A stretch of DNA of 64,000 nt from Bradyrhizobium sp. Ec3.3 (GTDB taxonomy: Bacteria; Pseudomonadota; Alphaproteobacteria; Rhizobiales; Xanthobacteraceae), in contig NZ_AXAS01000006.1 of assembly GCF_000472925.1 (NCBI RefSeq), positions 186,001 to 250,000 on the forward strand, written 5' to 3'. This document shows, piece by piece, positions 54,873 through 63,638 of this stretch. The position numbers were made by a program, and so were the translations under genes. The notes beneath the pieces are model-generated. The model was not told where the DNA came from, made no database searches, and saw only the letters and a program-made list of their open reading frames with translations. Each line of letters begins with the position of its first letter. The first letter of the stretch is position 1.

Positions 54873-56840
54873 CTACGCCGCCCGGATATGCGCGAGGAAG
54901 CGATCGACCTCGTCGCGCAGACGTTGCGACTGGCGGGAGAGCTCGACAGCCGAACCCAGCACCTCCTGCGCCGCCGACCCCGTCGCGGCGATGCCCTGGG
55001 TGACGCCGGCGATGTTTTGCGAGACCTCGCCGGTACGAGCTGCCGCCTGCTGGACGTTCTGCGCGATCTCCTGCGTCGCTGTACCCTGCTGGCCTACCGC
55101 TGCCGCGATCGCGGCCGAGATCTCGTCGACCTGCTGGATCGTCGCGCAGATCGACTGGATGCCCTGGACCGCGCCAGTTGTCTCGCCTTGCACGGCGGTC
55201 ACCTGGGCGCCGATCTCCTCCGTCGCCTTTGCGGTTTGCGTCGCCAGCGCCTTGACCTCGGATGCCACCACCGCAAAGCCTCTCCCAGCTTCGCCGGCGC
55301 GTGCCGCTTCGATCGTTGCGTTGAGCGCGAGCAGATTGGTCTGGCCAGCAATGCCATTGATGAACGAGACGACATCGCCGATCTTCTGTGCGGCATCGGC
55401 AAGGCTCTGCACGCGCGCATTGGACTGCCGTCCGTCGCTCGCGGCGCGGCCGACGACCTCGGTGGCAAGCGCGAGGCGGCGGCTGATCTCGGTCATCGAT
55501 GACGACAGCTCCTCAGCGGCGGCTGCCACCGTCTGGACGTTCTCCGAGGCCAGCGCCGAGGCCGACGAGACTGCGCGCGTCTGATGTCGCGATTGCTCGA
55601 CGATGTCGGACATTGAGCGGGCCGTCTGCTCCATCTCGACCGCGGCCGACGATACCGTGTTGACGACATCGCGAATGCTGGCCTCGAAATTGTCGGCGAG
55701 CGCTGCAAAGGCGCGCCGCTTCTCCTCTTCGGACTGCGCCTTGGCTTCAAGCTGTTCGGCCTGGAGGCGGTTGAAGCTGACGGCGTTGTCGCGGAACACC
55801 GCGACCGCCTTCACCATCGCGCCCACCTCGTCATTCGATTTGCCGAGGGGAATTGCGACGTCGAGCCGTCCGTCCGCGAGTTCTCGCATCGCCGAGGTGA
55901 TGGACAGGATCGGTCGCGAAATGCTCCGCGCGATGAGGTAGCCGACGATCGCGGCGAGCACGAGCCCGAGGGCGGCGATGCCGAGCGCGAGCCATCGCGC
56001 GCGGTCCAGGGACGCCTCATACTCGGCATTGTCCATCACCAGCTCCACCGCGCCGAGCGGCTTGCCGGAAAAATCCTTGATCGGTCCGAGCAGCGCGGCC
56101 ACCGGCGCGCCGTCGAGCTTTGCTTGGCGGACCGTGAAGACGCCTTCGGCCGCGCGGCCGTAGTCGGCAACTTCGAAGAAGGTCTGTCCCTTCAGCGTTC
56201 CGCCGAATAGCCTGAAGCCGCTGCCGTCGGCGAGATGGAAGGCGACGTCGACATGGCGATTGGACTTGAAGTCGTCCAGAAAGGGCTGGCCGAAGGTCAG
56301 CCCGAACTCGACGGTGCCGAGATGCTTGCCGTCGTGCGCGATCGGTACCACGCCGCGGATGCCCAGCCCGGCCTGGCCGCCTTCGAGGCCGACGACCACC
56401 TTGCGCTCCTGGTTGGCGATCACGACGGTCTTGCGGAAGGAGGAGAGGTCGTCGCCAAATCTTGCCGCCTGATGCACACGCAGGAACGACGTCGCCGGCG
56501 GCACGTGAAACTGGAATTGATCGACGCCGTAGTCCGACTTGGTGGCGGCGAAGACCGGTCCGAACAGGCGCACCAGCATGTCACGGTCCTGCCCCGCCAT
56601 GGCCTCCTGCGTTGCCGGCATGGCGGCAACGACGGCGCTCATCGCCGCGGCGCGGCGGGATTCCTCGGCGATGCGCGATTGCAGGGCATCGTAATGGCTG
56701 CGCAGCTCGCGCTGGTCGGCGCGATCGATGATGCCGGAGATGATCCACATCGCGCCGAGCACGGCGAACAGGGCGGTCGCAGCCGCCGTAACCGCCAGGG
56801 CGACCGTGATCCGCATTCTGAGCCCAAGGGTCGCCCGCAT
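54873..56840 (-). CDS. Membrane methyl-accepting chemotaxis protein with double-Cache sensor
   Basis: A 655-residue receptor. The N-terminal TM helix is [20 protein letters not shown]; the periplasmic part (about 40-290) has a dCache-type pattern [19 protein letters not shown] and [21 protein letters not shown]. The second TM helix is near residue 300, followed by a HAMP domain ([19 protein letters not shown]) and the signalling tip [35 protein letters not shown] near 520. It likely senses a small carboxylate or amino acid. ATG 56840 removes an implausible 90-residue extension. Confidence 0.9.
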   Translation of the reverse strand: MRATLGLRMRITVALAVTAAATALFAVLGAMWIISGIIDRADQRELRSHYDALQSRIAEESRRAAAMSAVVAAMPATQEAMAGQDRDMLVRLFGPVFAATKSDYGVDQFQFHVPPATSFLRVHQAARFGDDLSSFRKTVVIANQERKVVVGLEGGQAGLGIRGVVPIAHDGKHLGTVEFGLTFGQPFLDDFKSNRHVDVAFHLADGSGFRLFGGTLKGQTFFEVADYGRAAEGVFTVRQAKLDGAPVAALLGPIKDFSGKPLGAVELVMDNAEYEASLDRARWLALGIAALGLVLAAIVGYLIARSISRPILSITSAMRELADGRLDVAIPLGKSNDEVGAMVKAVAVFRDNAVSFNRLQAEQLEAKAQSEEEKRRAFAALADNFEASIRDVVNTVSSAAVEMEQTARSMSDIVEQSRHQTRAVSSASALASENVQTVAAAAEELSSSMTEISRRLALATEVVGRAASDGRQSNARVQSLADAAQKIGDVVSFINGIAGQTNLLALNATIEAARAGEAGRGFAVVASEVKALATQTAKATEEIGAQVTAVQGETTGAVQGIQSICATIQQVDEISAAIAAAVGQQGTATQEIAQNVQQAAARTGEVSQNIAGVTQGIAATGSAAQEVLGSAVELSRQSQRLRDEVDRFLAHIRAA

Positions 56841-57100
56841 GTCCTGCTCGTTCCTTCCATGTTGGTCAAAAACGACTATCAATTTCCCGCTAAGAGAGGG
56901 TGAACAGGGAGGGACGCGGCTCTGTGCCGCACAATTCGGGAGACGGTTGGCGTCAAAGCACCCGTCCCGGACAAGCGCAGCGAAGCGGAGCGCCGATCCG
57001 GGCGCCCCATAACCACGTTGCGGCCCTGCTTCTCTCAGGCAGGCGCCGGGCGCAGTTCTGGCTTTCGCGATACCGAAAGCGTATAGTTTCAGAACACTCG

Positions 57101-57682
57101 ATGGTGTCACGAATGTTCAGTTTCGCACGTGGTTTGGCTCTCGCACTGGTCCTGGTTGCGCTCTGTCTGGGCGAGCGAACGGCCCATGCCCAGGCCGCCC
57201 CCGTGCCCTACATGAACTCGGGCTGGCTGATGGGCTGGAGCGACAATCCGGCTTTCGACGCCAGCGATCCGCAGTCCAAGTTCCCAAAGGGCTGGTTTCT
57301 CAGCAGCTCACGCGGCAGCACGGCGTGGAGCATGAATGGCTTCGATCAGGCGAGGGCGTTCGGCAATTACGGCTCGCTCTCGTCCGAGGGCGTAAGGTTC
57401 GGCTACAACTTCACGAATGCGCCGGTCACGATCTATACCGGCTTCGACACTTTGAAATACAATCTCGGGACCGGCGGTCCGATCACGCCCTTCGACTCCA
57501 CCTCGCCGACGCTGCCGGGCGGCTATCGCGCCAATGCGGGAATCGAATTCCGTCCGACGTCGAATCTCAGCCTGTCGTTCGGCGCGAGCTTCACCCAGCA
57601 GTCGTCCGGACTGGTCGACAGCGACATCAATTCGCCGCTGCCGCCCGGCGCATCGCCGCTAGCTTTCGGCGCTCGCCGCTAG
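57101..57682 (+). CDS. Secreted protein of unknown function, porin-like strand pattern
   Basis: A 193-residue protein. Signal peptide [20 protein letters not shown] ending near AHAQA. The mature part has alternating polar and hydrophobic segments ([40 protein letters not shown]) that resemble outer-membrane beta strands. It ends FGARR rather than with an aromatic residue, so it may be a short barrel or a truncated one. ATG 57101 or 57113 could be the start. No family is recognised. Confidence 0.6.
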   Translation: MVSRMFSFARGLALALVLVALCLGERTAHAQAAPVPYMNSGWLMGWSDNPAFDASDPQSKFPKGWFLSSSRGSTAWSMNGFDQARAFGNYGSLSSEGVRFGYNFTNAPVTIYTGFDTLKYNLGTGGPITPFDSTSPTLPGGYRANAGIEFRPTSNLSLSFGASFTQQSSGLVDSDINSPLPPGASPLAFGARR

Positions 57683-57708
57683 GGCAAAGACGCGCGTCGG
57701 CCGGCGTT

Positions 57709-58674
57709 TCAATATCCGCGCGCCCGATCCACCACATTCTCCAGCGCGGAGCCGGCCTCGAAACGCGCGATCTGCTCCGCGACATAGGCCGAGATTGCAT
57801 CCGCATCGGTATCGGCCGCGTTGTGCGGCGTCACCACCACCTTCGGATGGCTCCAGAAGCGGCTCGCCGCCGGCAGCGGCTCCTCGACGAACACGTCGAG
57901 CGAGGCGGCACCGAGCGTGCCGTCGTCGAGGCAGGCGAGGATGTCCTCCTCATTCTGCAACCCGCCGCGGCCTGCATTGATCAAGACCGGCGCGCCGAGC
58001 GGACTGTTACGATTGAGCTTCGTAAAGACCTCGCGGTTGAGGATGCCATGCGTCTGTGGCGTCAGCGGCAACAGGCAGACCAGAATGTCGGTCGCGCGCA
58101 GGAACGCGTCCATCTGGCCCGCGCCGTGGAAAGACTCTACGCCATCGACGCTTCGCGGGCTACGGCTCCAGCCCACCACGCGGAAGCCGAGCCGGCGCAG
58201 CACGTCGGCCGCGTCCGCGCCCAGCGTGCCGAGCCCCATGATGCCGACCGTGACCGCGTTCGCCGGCCATTGGTGTTTCGGGTCCCAGGCTTTTTCGCGC
58301 TGCGACTGCCGCAGGTAAAGCTCCTGTCGATGATGCATCAGCACGTGAAGCACGACATATTCGGTCATGCGTCCGGTGAGATCGGGCACGGCGACGCGGA
58401 CCAGCGGCACGTCCGGCAGGCTCTTGTCCGCCATCAGCGCGTCGACGCCGGCACCGAGATTGAAGATCGCGCGCAGGTTCGGGAATGCCTTGAGATCGCC
58501 CGGAACCGGCTTCCACACCGCGGCATAGTGCACCTCGGCCGGGTCGAGCTCCGTATCAGGCAGCAGCACCACGCGCCGGTCGCCGCAGACCGCTTCAAAA
58601 CGCGCTTTCCAGCGTTCCGGCAGCCAGTTCTGCTGCTTGCTGTTGATCAGGAGTGCCAGCGCGCCCTTAGTCAT
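57709..58674 (-). CDS. ghrA: Glyoxylate/hydroxypyruvate reductase A-type dehydrogenase
   Basis: A 321-residue D-2-hydroxyacid dehydrogenase of the GhrA group. NAD(P) fold VGIMGLGTLGADAADVLRRLGFRVVGWSRS near residue 143 (the Arg-Ser after the second strand favours NADPH), catalytic Arg in INAGRGG near 230, Glu in DVFVEEPLP near 257 and His in VVTPHNAAD near 280. It reduces glyoxylate or hydroxypyruvate. It diverges from the DGPF/sigma operon. Confidence 0.88.
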   Translation of the reverse strand: MTKGALALLINSKQQNWLPERWKARFEAVCGDRRVVLLPDTELDPAEVHYAAVWKPVPGDLKAFPNLRAIFNLGAGVDALMADKSLPDVPLVRVAVPDLTGRMTEYVVLHVLMHHRQELYLRQSQREKAWDPKHQWPANAVTVGIMGLGTLGADAADVLRRLGFRVVGWSRSPRSVDGVESFHGAGQMDAFLRATDILVCLLPLTPQTHGILNREVFTKLNRNSPLGAPVLINAGRGGLQNEEDILACLDDGTLGAASLDVFVEEPLPAASRFWSHPKVVVTPHNAADTDADAISAYVAEQIARFEAGSALENVVDRARGY

Positions 58675-58758
58675 TCGTCATGTCCCATCGAGTTCCCGTT
58701 CAGGGCCCTCCTTGGCACGAACGCGCGGACATTTCCTGCAAAAAATTTCCGCAAGTCG

Positions 58759-58787
58759 TGTCGGGGCAGGGCATAGTGCATCGTCTT
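58759..58787 (+). promoter_or_regulatory. Candidate ECF promoter 1 (own operon)
   Basis: TGTCGG (58759-58764), 17 bases, CGTCTT (58782-58787). The ATG of the DGPF gene is 28 bases downstream. An A-run (caaaaaattt) lies about 15 bases upstream. It matches sites 2 and 3 exactly in spacing. Confidence 0.7.
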
Positions 58788-58814
58788 CATAATAAGAGAA
58801 AACAGGACGTACCC

Positions 58815-59183
58815 ATGCTCTATGCCATCCTTTGCTACCACGATGAGGATTTCGTCGGCTCCTGGAGCAAGGAGCAGGACGAAGCCGTGATGAAAAAGCT
58901 CGCCGTGGTGCAGGACAAGCTCACCAAGCAGGGACGCCTCGGTCCCGTCGCGCGGCTCCTGCCCACCACGGCGGCGGCGACGCTGCGGAAGGAAGACCCG
59001 CCGCTGGTGCTCGACGGTCCCTATGCCGAGACCAAGGAGCAGTTGCTCGGCTTCTACATCGTCGATTGCAAGAACCTCGACGACGCGCTCGACGTCGCGC
59101 GCGATCTCGGCGCGGCCAATCCCGGCGGCGCCTATGAGGTGCGTCCCGTCGGTGTGTTCAGGCCGGGAGGGAATTTGACGTGA
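58815..59183 (+). CDS. DGPF-domain (YciI-related) protein paired with ECF sigma factor
   Basis: A 122-residue YciI/DGPF protein. MLYAILCYHDEDFVG, then LVLDGPYAETKEQLLGFYIVDC near residue 65 with the DGPF-type motif (DGPY here). These ferredoxin-like proteins are the standard neighbours of ECF42-type sigma factors; their role is not established. Its stop overlaps the sigma factor GTG start (GTGA), and the gene lies 28 bases below a candidate promoter for the sigma factor itself. Confidence 0.88.
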   Translation: MLYAILCYHDEDFVGSWSKEQDEAVMKKLAVVQDKLTKQGRLGPVARLLPTTAAATLRKEDPPLVLDGPYAETKEQLLGFYIVDCKNLDDALDVARDLGAANPGGAYEVRPVGVFRPGGNLT

Positions 59184-60469
59184 GCGAGACCGATGCCGCC
59201 TGGATCGAGACCGCGCTGACCTCGGCGCGGCCCCAGGCGGTGGGCGCGCTGCTGCGCTATTTCCGCGATCTCGATACCGCGGAAGAAGCGTTCCAGAATG
59301 CCTGCCTGCGCGCGCTGAAGACCTGGCCGCAGAACGGGCCGCCACGCGATCCCGCAGCCTGGCTGATCATGGTCGGCCGCAACGTCGCGATCGACGAGGT
59401 ACGCCGCGCGCGCAAGCAGGAGCCGTTACCCGAGGACGACCAGGCGATCTCCGATCTCGACGATGCCGAAGGGAAGCTTGCCGAGCGGCTCGACGGCTCG
59501 CACTATCGCGACGACATTTTGCGGCTGATGTTCATCTGCTGTCATCCGGATCTGCCGGCGACACAGCAGATCGCACTCGCACTGCGCATCGTCTCCGGCC
59601 TCACCGTGAAGCAGATCGCGCGCGCCTTCCTGGTCTCGGAAGCGGCGATGGAGCAGCGCATCACCCGCGCCAAGGCCAAGATCGCCGATGCCGGCGTGCC
59701 GTTCGAGACACCCGGCGCGATCGAGCGCGGCGAGCGGCTCGCAGCCGTTGCCGCGATTGTCTACCTGATCTTCAACGAAGGCTATTCGGCGAGCGGCGAC
59801 ACCGCCGAGATCCGAAAACCCCTATGCGAGGAGGCGATCCGGCTGGCGCGGCTGTTGTTGCGGCTGTTTCCAGGCGAGCCGGAGATCATGGGGCTGACCG
59901 CGCTGTTGCTGTTGCAGCATGCGCGCAGCGCGGCGCGCTTTGCAGCCGACGGCTCGCTGATCCTGCTCGAGGATCAGAACCGCTCGCTGTGGAGCAGCAC
60001 CATGATCGCCGAGGGGCTCGCGCTGATCGACAAGGCGATGCGCCATCGCAGGAGCGGGCCGTATCAGATCCAGGCGGCGATCGCGGCGCTACATGCCCGC
60101 GCCGCGACGCCCGAGGAAACCGACTGGGCGCAGATCGACCTGCTCTATGGAGCGCTCGAGCTCGTGCAGCCCTCTCCGGTGGTGACGCTCAACCGCGCGG
60201 TCGCGGTCTCCAAGGTGCGCGGCGCGGAAGCAGCGCTCGCGCTGATCGAGCCCCTAGCGCCGAAGCTTGCCAACTATTTCCACTTCTACGGCGTGCGCGG
60301 CGCCTTCCTGATGCAGCTCGGCCGCAACGACGAGGCCCGCGTCGCCTTCGACCGCGCGATTGCGCTCGCCAACACCTCGGCCGAGGCCGCCCACATCCGC
60401 ATGCATCTCGATCGCCTGATCAGGGACAGCCAGCCAAAGGCGTCCAAAGAGGGCGCGAAGGCGAAGTGA
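59180..60469 (+). CDS. ECF42-type RNA polymerase sigma factor with TPR-like C-terminal extension
   Basis: A 429-residue sigma factor. Sigma2 region RYFRDLDTAEEAFQNACLRA, AWLIMVGRNVAIDEVRR near residue 28-75; sigma4 region ALRIVSGLTVKQIARAFLVS, MEQRITRAKAKIADAG near 135-170. The last 240 residues are a helical DUF6596/TPR-like extension, as in ECF42 proteins, which is needed for activity in studied members. There is no anti-sigma gene nearby. GGAGGG precedes the GTG start. It is the likely reader of the TGTCGG-N17-CGTC sites. Confidence 0.9.
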   Translation: MSETDAAWIETALTSARPQAVGALLRYFRDLDTAEEAFQNACLRALKTWPQNGPPRDPAAWLIMVGRNVAIDEVRRARKQEPLPEDDQAISDLDDAEGKLAERLDGSHYRDDILRLMFICCHPDLPATQQIALALRIVSGLTVKQIARAFLVSEAAMEQRITRAKAKIADAGVPFETPGAIERGERLAAVAAIVYLIFNEGYSASGDTAEIRKPLCEEAIRLARLLLRLFPGEPEIMGLTALLLLQHARSAARFAADGSLILLEDQNRSLWSSTMIAEGLALIDKAMRHRRSGPYQIQAAIAALHARAATPEETDWAQIDLLYGALELVQPSPVVTLNRAVAVSKVRGAEAALALIEPLAPKLANYFHFYGVRGAFLMQLGRNDEARVAFDRAIALANTSAEAAHIRMHLDRLIRDSQPKASKEGAKAK

Positions 60470-60562
60470 TGCCGTTGGGGTCATTCGGGGGCGATGCGAA
60501 GCATCGAATCCGGAATCTCGGGATTCCGGGTTCGGTCCTGCGGACCGCCCCGGAATGACACC
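60470..60562. repeat. REP-like palindromic sequence after the sigma gene
   Basis: It contains GCGATGCGAAGCATCG and TCCGGAATC...GATTCCGG inverted repeats, then a CCGGAATGAC end typical of dispersed repeats in these genomes. It separates the sigma operon from the next promoter. Confidence 0.55.
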
Positions 60563-60594
60563 AAAAAGTCGGCGAGAAAAATTCTCCCCGCACC

Positions 60595-60624
60595 TGTCGG
60601 TCTCGCACTGCTCCCTTCGTCCTT
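60595..60624 (+). promoter_or_regulatory. Candidate ECF promoter 2 (SRPBCC/VOC operon)
   Basis: TGTCGG (60595-60600), 17 bases, CGTCCTT (60618-60624), with a GAGAAAAATT A-run upstream. The start codon is 24 bases below. Confidence 0.68.
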
Positions 60625-60647
60625 AGGCCAGTCGAAGGGAGCCCGTC

Positions 60648-61184
60648 ATGCTGAAAGCTGTTGCCATTATCGCCCTTGTGCTTGCCGCCGGCATCGCCGG
60701 CATTCTGGTCTTCGCCGCCACCAAGCCGGACATGTTTCGCGTCGAACGCACGCTCGCCGTCAAGGCGCCTGCCGATGCCATTTACCCCCTGATCGCCGAT
60801 TTCCAGCGCTGGACGAGCTGGTCGCCCTACGAAGGGCGCGATCCCGGCATGAAGCGCACCTTCGGCGGGACCGCGCAGGGCAGGGGCGCGACCTATGCCT
60901 GGGACGGGAACAAGGACATCGGCGCCGGACGCATGGAAGTTCTCGAAGCGAGCACACCGTCGAAACTCCGCATCAAGCTCGATTTCGAGCGTCCGTTCGA
61001 AGGTCACAACATCGCCGAGTTCACGTTTGTGCCGCAAGGCGGTGCAACACTGGTCACATGGGCGATGTACGGTCCGGCCCCGTTCCTGTCCAAGCTGATG
61101 CAGGTGTTCGTCAACATGGACAACATGATCGGCAAGGATTTCGAGACCGGCCTCGCCAATCTGAAGAAGCTCACCGAGAAGTAG
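60648..61184 (+). CDS. SRPBCC (polyketide cyclase/START-like) family protein
   Basis: A 178-residue protein. The N-terminal membrane helix is LKAVAIIALVLAAGIAGILV, followed by the START-like domain (RVERTLAVKAPADAIYPLIADF, RWTSWSPYEGRDPGMKRTF). This membrane-anchored SRPBCC form is common beside DGPF/sigma genes. It binds a hydrophobic ligand of unknown identity. GGGAG precedes the start, and the gene is the first under promoter 2. Confidence 0.87.
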   Translation: MLKAVAIIALVLAAGIAGILVFAATKPDMFRVERTLAVKAPADAIYPLIADFQRWTSWSPYEGRDPGMKRTFGGTAQGRGATYAWDGNKDIGAGRMEVLEASTPSKLRIKLDFERPFEGHNIAEFTFVPQGGATLVTWAMYGPAPFLSKLMQVFVNMDNMIGKDFETGLANLKKLTEK

Positions 61185-61208
61185 AAGCCTCACGTCAAGG
61201 AGAGACAC

Positions 61209-61622
61209 ATGCTCAATCCATACCTGTTCTACCAGGACAAGTGCGAAGCCGCGTTCAACTATTATGCGCGCGCGCTCGGTGGAAAGGTCGAGGCGATGCT
61301 GCGCGCCTCCGACGCCCCTCCGGAGATGCCGGCTGCACCCGGCCGCGAAAAGACCATCATGCATGCGCGCATGTCGCTTCCCGATGGCAGCGTCCTGATG
61401 GCCTCTGACGCGCCGCCGGAGCATTCGCAGAAGCCGCAGGGCTTTGCGATTTCGCTGACGATCACCAACGTGGCCGATGCCGAACGCAAGTTCAACGCGC
61501 TCGCCGATGGCGGCACCGTCACCATGCCCTTCAGCAAGACGTTCTGGGCCAAAGGCTTTGGCATGTGCATCGACCAGTTCGGCATTCCCTGGATGGTGAA
61601 CTGCCCGGCGGAAGGGATGTGA
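61209..61622 (+). CDS. VOC/PhnB-like glyoxalase-fold protein
   Basis: A 137-residue vicinal-oxygen-chelate protein of the PhnB type. MLNPYLFYQDKCEAAFNYYA, MHARMSLPDGSVLMASDAPPE near residue 56, and ending FGMCIDQFGIPWMVNCP. The fold supports glyoxalase, dioxygenase or binding functions. It follows the SRPBCC gene by 24 bases with AAGGAGA, so it is in the same operon and probably in the sigma regulon. Confidence 0.88.
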   Translation: MLNPYLFYQDKCEAAFNYYARALGGKVEAMLRASDAPPEMPAAPGREKTIMHARMSLPDGSVLMASDAPPEHSQKPQGFAISLTITNVADAERKFNALADGGTVTMPFSKTFWAKGFGMCIDQFGIPWMVNCPAEGM

Positions 61623-61660
61623 TCCCGCAATTCGATCTGCTGCCAGGCGCTCGCTGCGTT

Positions 61661-61690
61661 CCCTTCTCCCCTTGCGGGAGAAGGTGGCGC
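61661..61690. repeat. CCCTTCTCCCCTTGCGGGAG repeat
   Basis: The same family as 15573-15600 (inverted) and close to 25880. It lies between convergent genes and is a likely bidirectional terminator. Confidence 0.7.
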
Positions 61691-61699
61691 ATTCGATTG

Positions 61700-62137
61700 T
61701 CACCTGCACCGTGGATAGATTGCGGCGAGGTCGCGGCCCTTCAGCAGCAATAGCCGCGACGTCAATCCGCCGCGGCTTCTGATCCAGTCGCGCACCGGTG
61801 CCGGATAGGCCGCTAGCACCGCCTCGGAGGCCTCCGGCTCGGCATAGAAGCGGCCGCTCCGGTCAACCGAGCGGGCGGCGTGGAAGCCGAGCACCGCGCG
61901 CCTGGTGACGCAGATGCGCTCGCCGGGCACCAGACTCAGCACCAGCGTGCAGGCGGAGAGGCAGGGCCCGTCGATCACCACGCGCTCGCCGGACTCGCGC
62001 ACCTGGTCGAACAGTTCGAGGAACGGCCCAACTCGTCCGCCCGGAGACTGGATGATGCGGATCTCAGCGGACGCGGGCGAGGCGACCAGCAATGCGAATG
62101 AGAGCATCCACGCCGTGACCAAGGTGATGCGTCGCAT
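61700..62137 (-). CDS. Exported ClpP/crotonase-like small protein
   Basis: A 145-residue protein. Signal peptide MRRITLVTAWMLSFALLVAS to ASAE. The core GERVVIDGPCLSACTLVLSLVPG near residue 49 and VTRRAVLGFHAARSVD near 77 resemble the Ser and His regions of periplasmic ClpP-fold proteins (COG3904 type). A third catalytic residue is not obvious. GGAG precedes ATG 62137. The function is unknown. Confidence 0.65.
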   Translation of the reverse strand: MRRITLVTAWMLSFALLVASPASAEIRIIQSPGGRVGPFLELFDQVRESGERVVIDGPCLSACTLVLSLVPGERICVTRRAVLGFHAARSVDRSGRFYAEPEASEAVLAAYPAPVRDWIRSRGGLTSRLLLLKGRDLAAIYPRCR

Positions 62138-62156
62138 GCAGTGCTCCACAGGCTCG

Positions 62157-62238
62157 ATATCGTAGGCTGGGTTAGCCGAAGGCGTAACCCACCATGCCGA
62201 GAGAGATGCGGTGGGTTACGCTTAACCCACCCTACGCA
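62157..62238. repeat. GGTGGGTTACG inverted repeat
   Basis: Inverted copies of a GGGTTA...GCGTAACCCACC unit: GCGTAACCCACC at 62182-62193 and GGTGGGTTACGC at 62211-62222. This is a common dispersed repeat type in rhizobial genomes, here between two minus-strand genes. Confidence 0.6.
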
Positions 62239-62245
62239 GCGGAAC

Positions 62246-63034
62246 CTACCCGTTCCTCCGCTGTCCGCGCAGCGTCGGCAGGCCGATGCCTGCTGCATCG
62301 AAGCCGCCATCGACGGCCAAAATTTGGCCGGTAATGTAGCTCGATCGATCCGAGCACAGGAAAAAGATCGCCTCCGCGAGTTCCTCTTCCAGGCCATAGC
62401 GGTTGAGTGGGATGGCATCGTGATAGTCCGCGCGGATCTCCGGCGTGTGCACCTCTTTGGCCATCGCGGTATCGACCGGTCCGGGCGCGACCGCATTGAC
62501 GCGGATGTTGAGCGCGGCGAGCTCGACCGCGAGCTGCTTCGTCAGATGCGCCAGCCCCGCCTTGCTCGTGCCGTAGGCCGAGCGCAGCGTCGAGGCGCGC
62601 ACCGCCGAGATCGAGGTGATGTTGACGATGGCGCCGCCGCCGGCCTCGCGCATCAGGGGCACCGCGGCCTTGGTGCCGATGAAGGGCCCGGTGAGGTTGA
62701 CCTCGAGCACGCGACTCCAGTCCTTGTCCGACGTCTCCATCAGCGGGGCGAACACCGCGATGCCGGCATTGTTGACGAGCGCATCGAGCCGGCCGAAGCG
62801 CTGTTCGACCGCCTTCATCGCCGCACCGACCGCCGCGCTATCGGAGATGTCGCAAGTCAGCGCCAGCGTCGTCTCGCCCTGGCCGATCGTGGCGACGGCG
62901 TGCGCCAGCAACTCTCCCTCGATGTCGAGCAGCGCCACGCGCCAGCCCTCTGCGAGGAATTTCCTGGCCGTCGCAAGGCCGATGCCGCGCGCGGCTCCGG
63001 TGACGAGGGCAACCTTTTGCTGGCTTGAAGTCAT
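62246..63034 (-). CDS. SDR-family oxidoreductase
   Basis: A 262-residue classical short-chain dehydrogenase. NAD(P) motif VTGAARGIGLATARKF near residue 11, Asp in ALLDIEG (favours NAD), structural NNAG near 88, catalytic Ser in NITSISA and Tyr-Lys in AYGTSKAGLAHL near 152. C-terminal GQILAVDGGFDAAG is usual. The substrate is unknown. It diverges from a cupin gene. Confidence 0.9.
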   Translation of the reverse strand: MTSSQQKVALVTGAARGIGLATARKFLAEGWRVALLDIEGELLAHAVATIGQGETTLALTCDISDSAAVGAAMKAVEQRFGRLDALVNNAGIAVFAPLMETSDKDWSRVLEVNLTGPFIGTKAAVPLMREAGGGAIVNITSISAVRASTLRSAYGTSKAGLAHLTKQLAVELAALNIRVNAVAPGPVDTAMAKEVHTPEIRADYHDAIPLNRYGLEEELAEAIFFLCSDRSSYITGQILAVDGGFDAAGIGLPTLRGQRRNG

Positions 63035-63129
63035 CTGCTAATCTGTCCTGTACCCGAAACGCCGGCCACCAGGGCGGACGGTCTTCGCGTCTTTTACTGC
63101 GCTTTCGCCCCCGCAAGAAAGGCCTCCGC

Positions 63130-63513
63130 ATGCAGCCCACCGATCCTTCCGCGCTGGAAGAGTGGCGGCCAGGCGTCAAGACCCGCATGCTGGCGTCGGC
63201 CCGCTCCGGCGCCACCGCGCTCTGCATCTTCGAGCAGTGGGTCGACCCCGGCGCCGGCGCGCCGACGCACAGCCATTTCGTCGAGGAGGTGCTGACGGTG
63301 CGTGAAGGCGAGGCCGAGATCTGGCTCGAGGAGACGCGCGCAAGGGTGATCGCCGGCCAGTCGGTGCTGGTGCCCGCCGGGCGCAAGCACGGCTTCCGCA
63401 ACGTGGGAACCGTGACGCTGCACGTCCACGCCGTGCTGGCGTCAGCGATCTTCGAGGCGCTGCCGGACGGCGGAAGCGAGATGACGCGGCGCTGGGAACC
63501 CGTCTCCGGATGA
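63130..63513 (+). CDS. Cupin-domain protein
   Basis: A 127-residue single-domain cupin. The metal site is PTHSHFVEEVLTVREGEAEIW near residue 45 (His-His-Glu) and the second motif VLVPAGRKHGFRNVG near 79 (His). It may be an isomerase, dioxygenase or binding protein. AAGG precedes the start. It lies between the SDR and a second YciI gene and has no ECF site of its own. Confidence 0.85.
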   Translation: MQPTDPSALEEWRPGVKTRMLASARSGATALCIFEQWVDPGAGAPTHSHFVEEVLTVREGEAEIWLEETRARVIAGQSVLVPAGRKHGFRNVGTVTLHVHAVLASAIFEALPDGGSEMTRRWEPVSG

Positions 63514-63559
63514 GGCTTACGCCTTCCGGCTGTCACCTCGCAAAAAATCTCCCTGCGCC

Positions 63560-63588
63560 TGTCGGGACCGCAACGCCCGATTCGTCTT
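63560..63588 (+). promoter_or_regulatory. Candidate ECF promoter 3 (second YciI gene)
   Basis: TGTCGG (63560-63565), 17 bases, CGTCTT (63583-63588), with CAAAAAATCT upstream. The ATG follows 50 bases later. Confidence 0.68.
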
Positions 63589-63638
63589 ATTCATGAGCGC
63601 CGGTGATCGCGGCCTGACATCAAGAAGAAAGCGGAGCA

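Noticed and set aside
63035..63129. CGTCTTTTA before the cupin gene as a fourth ECF site
   Set aside because: There is no TGTCGG 17 bases upstream.
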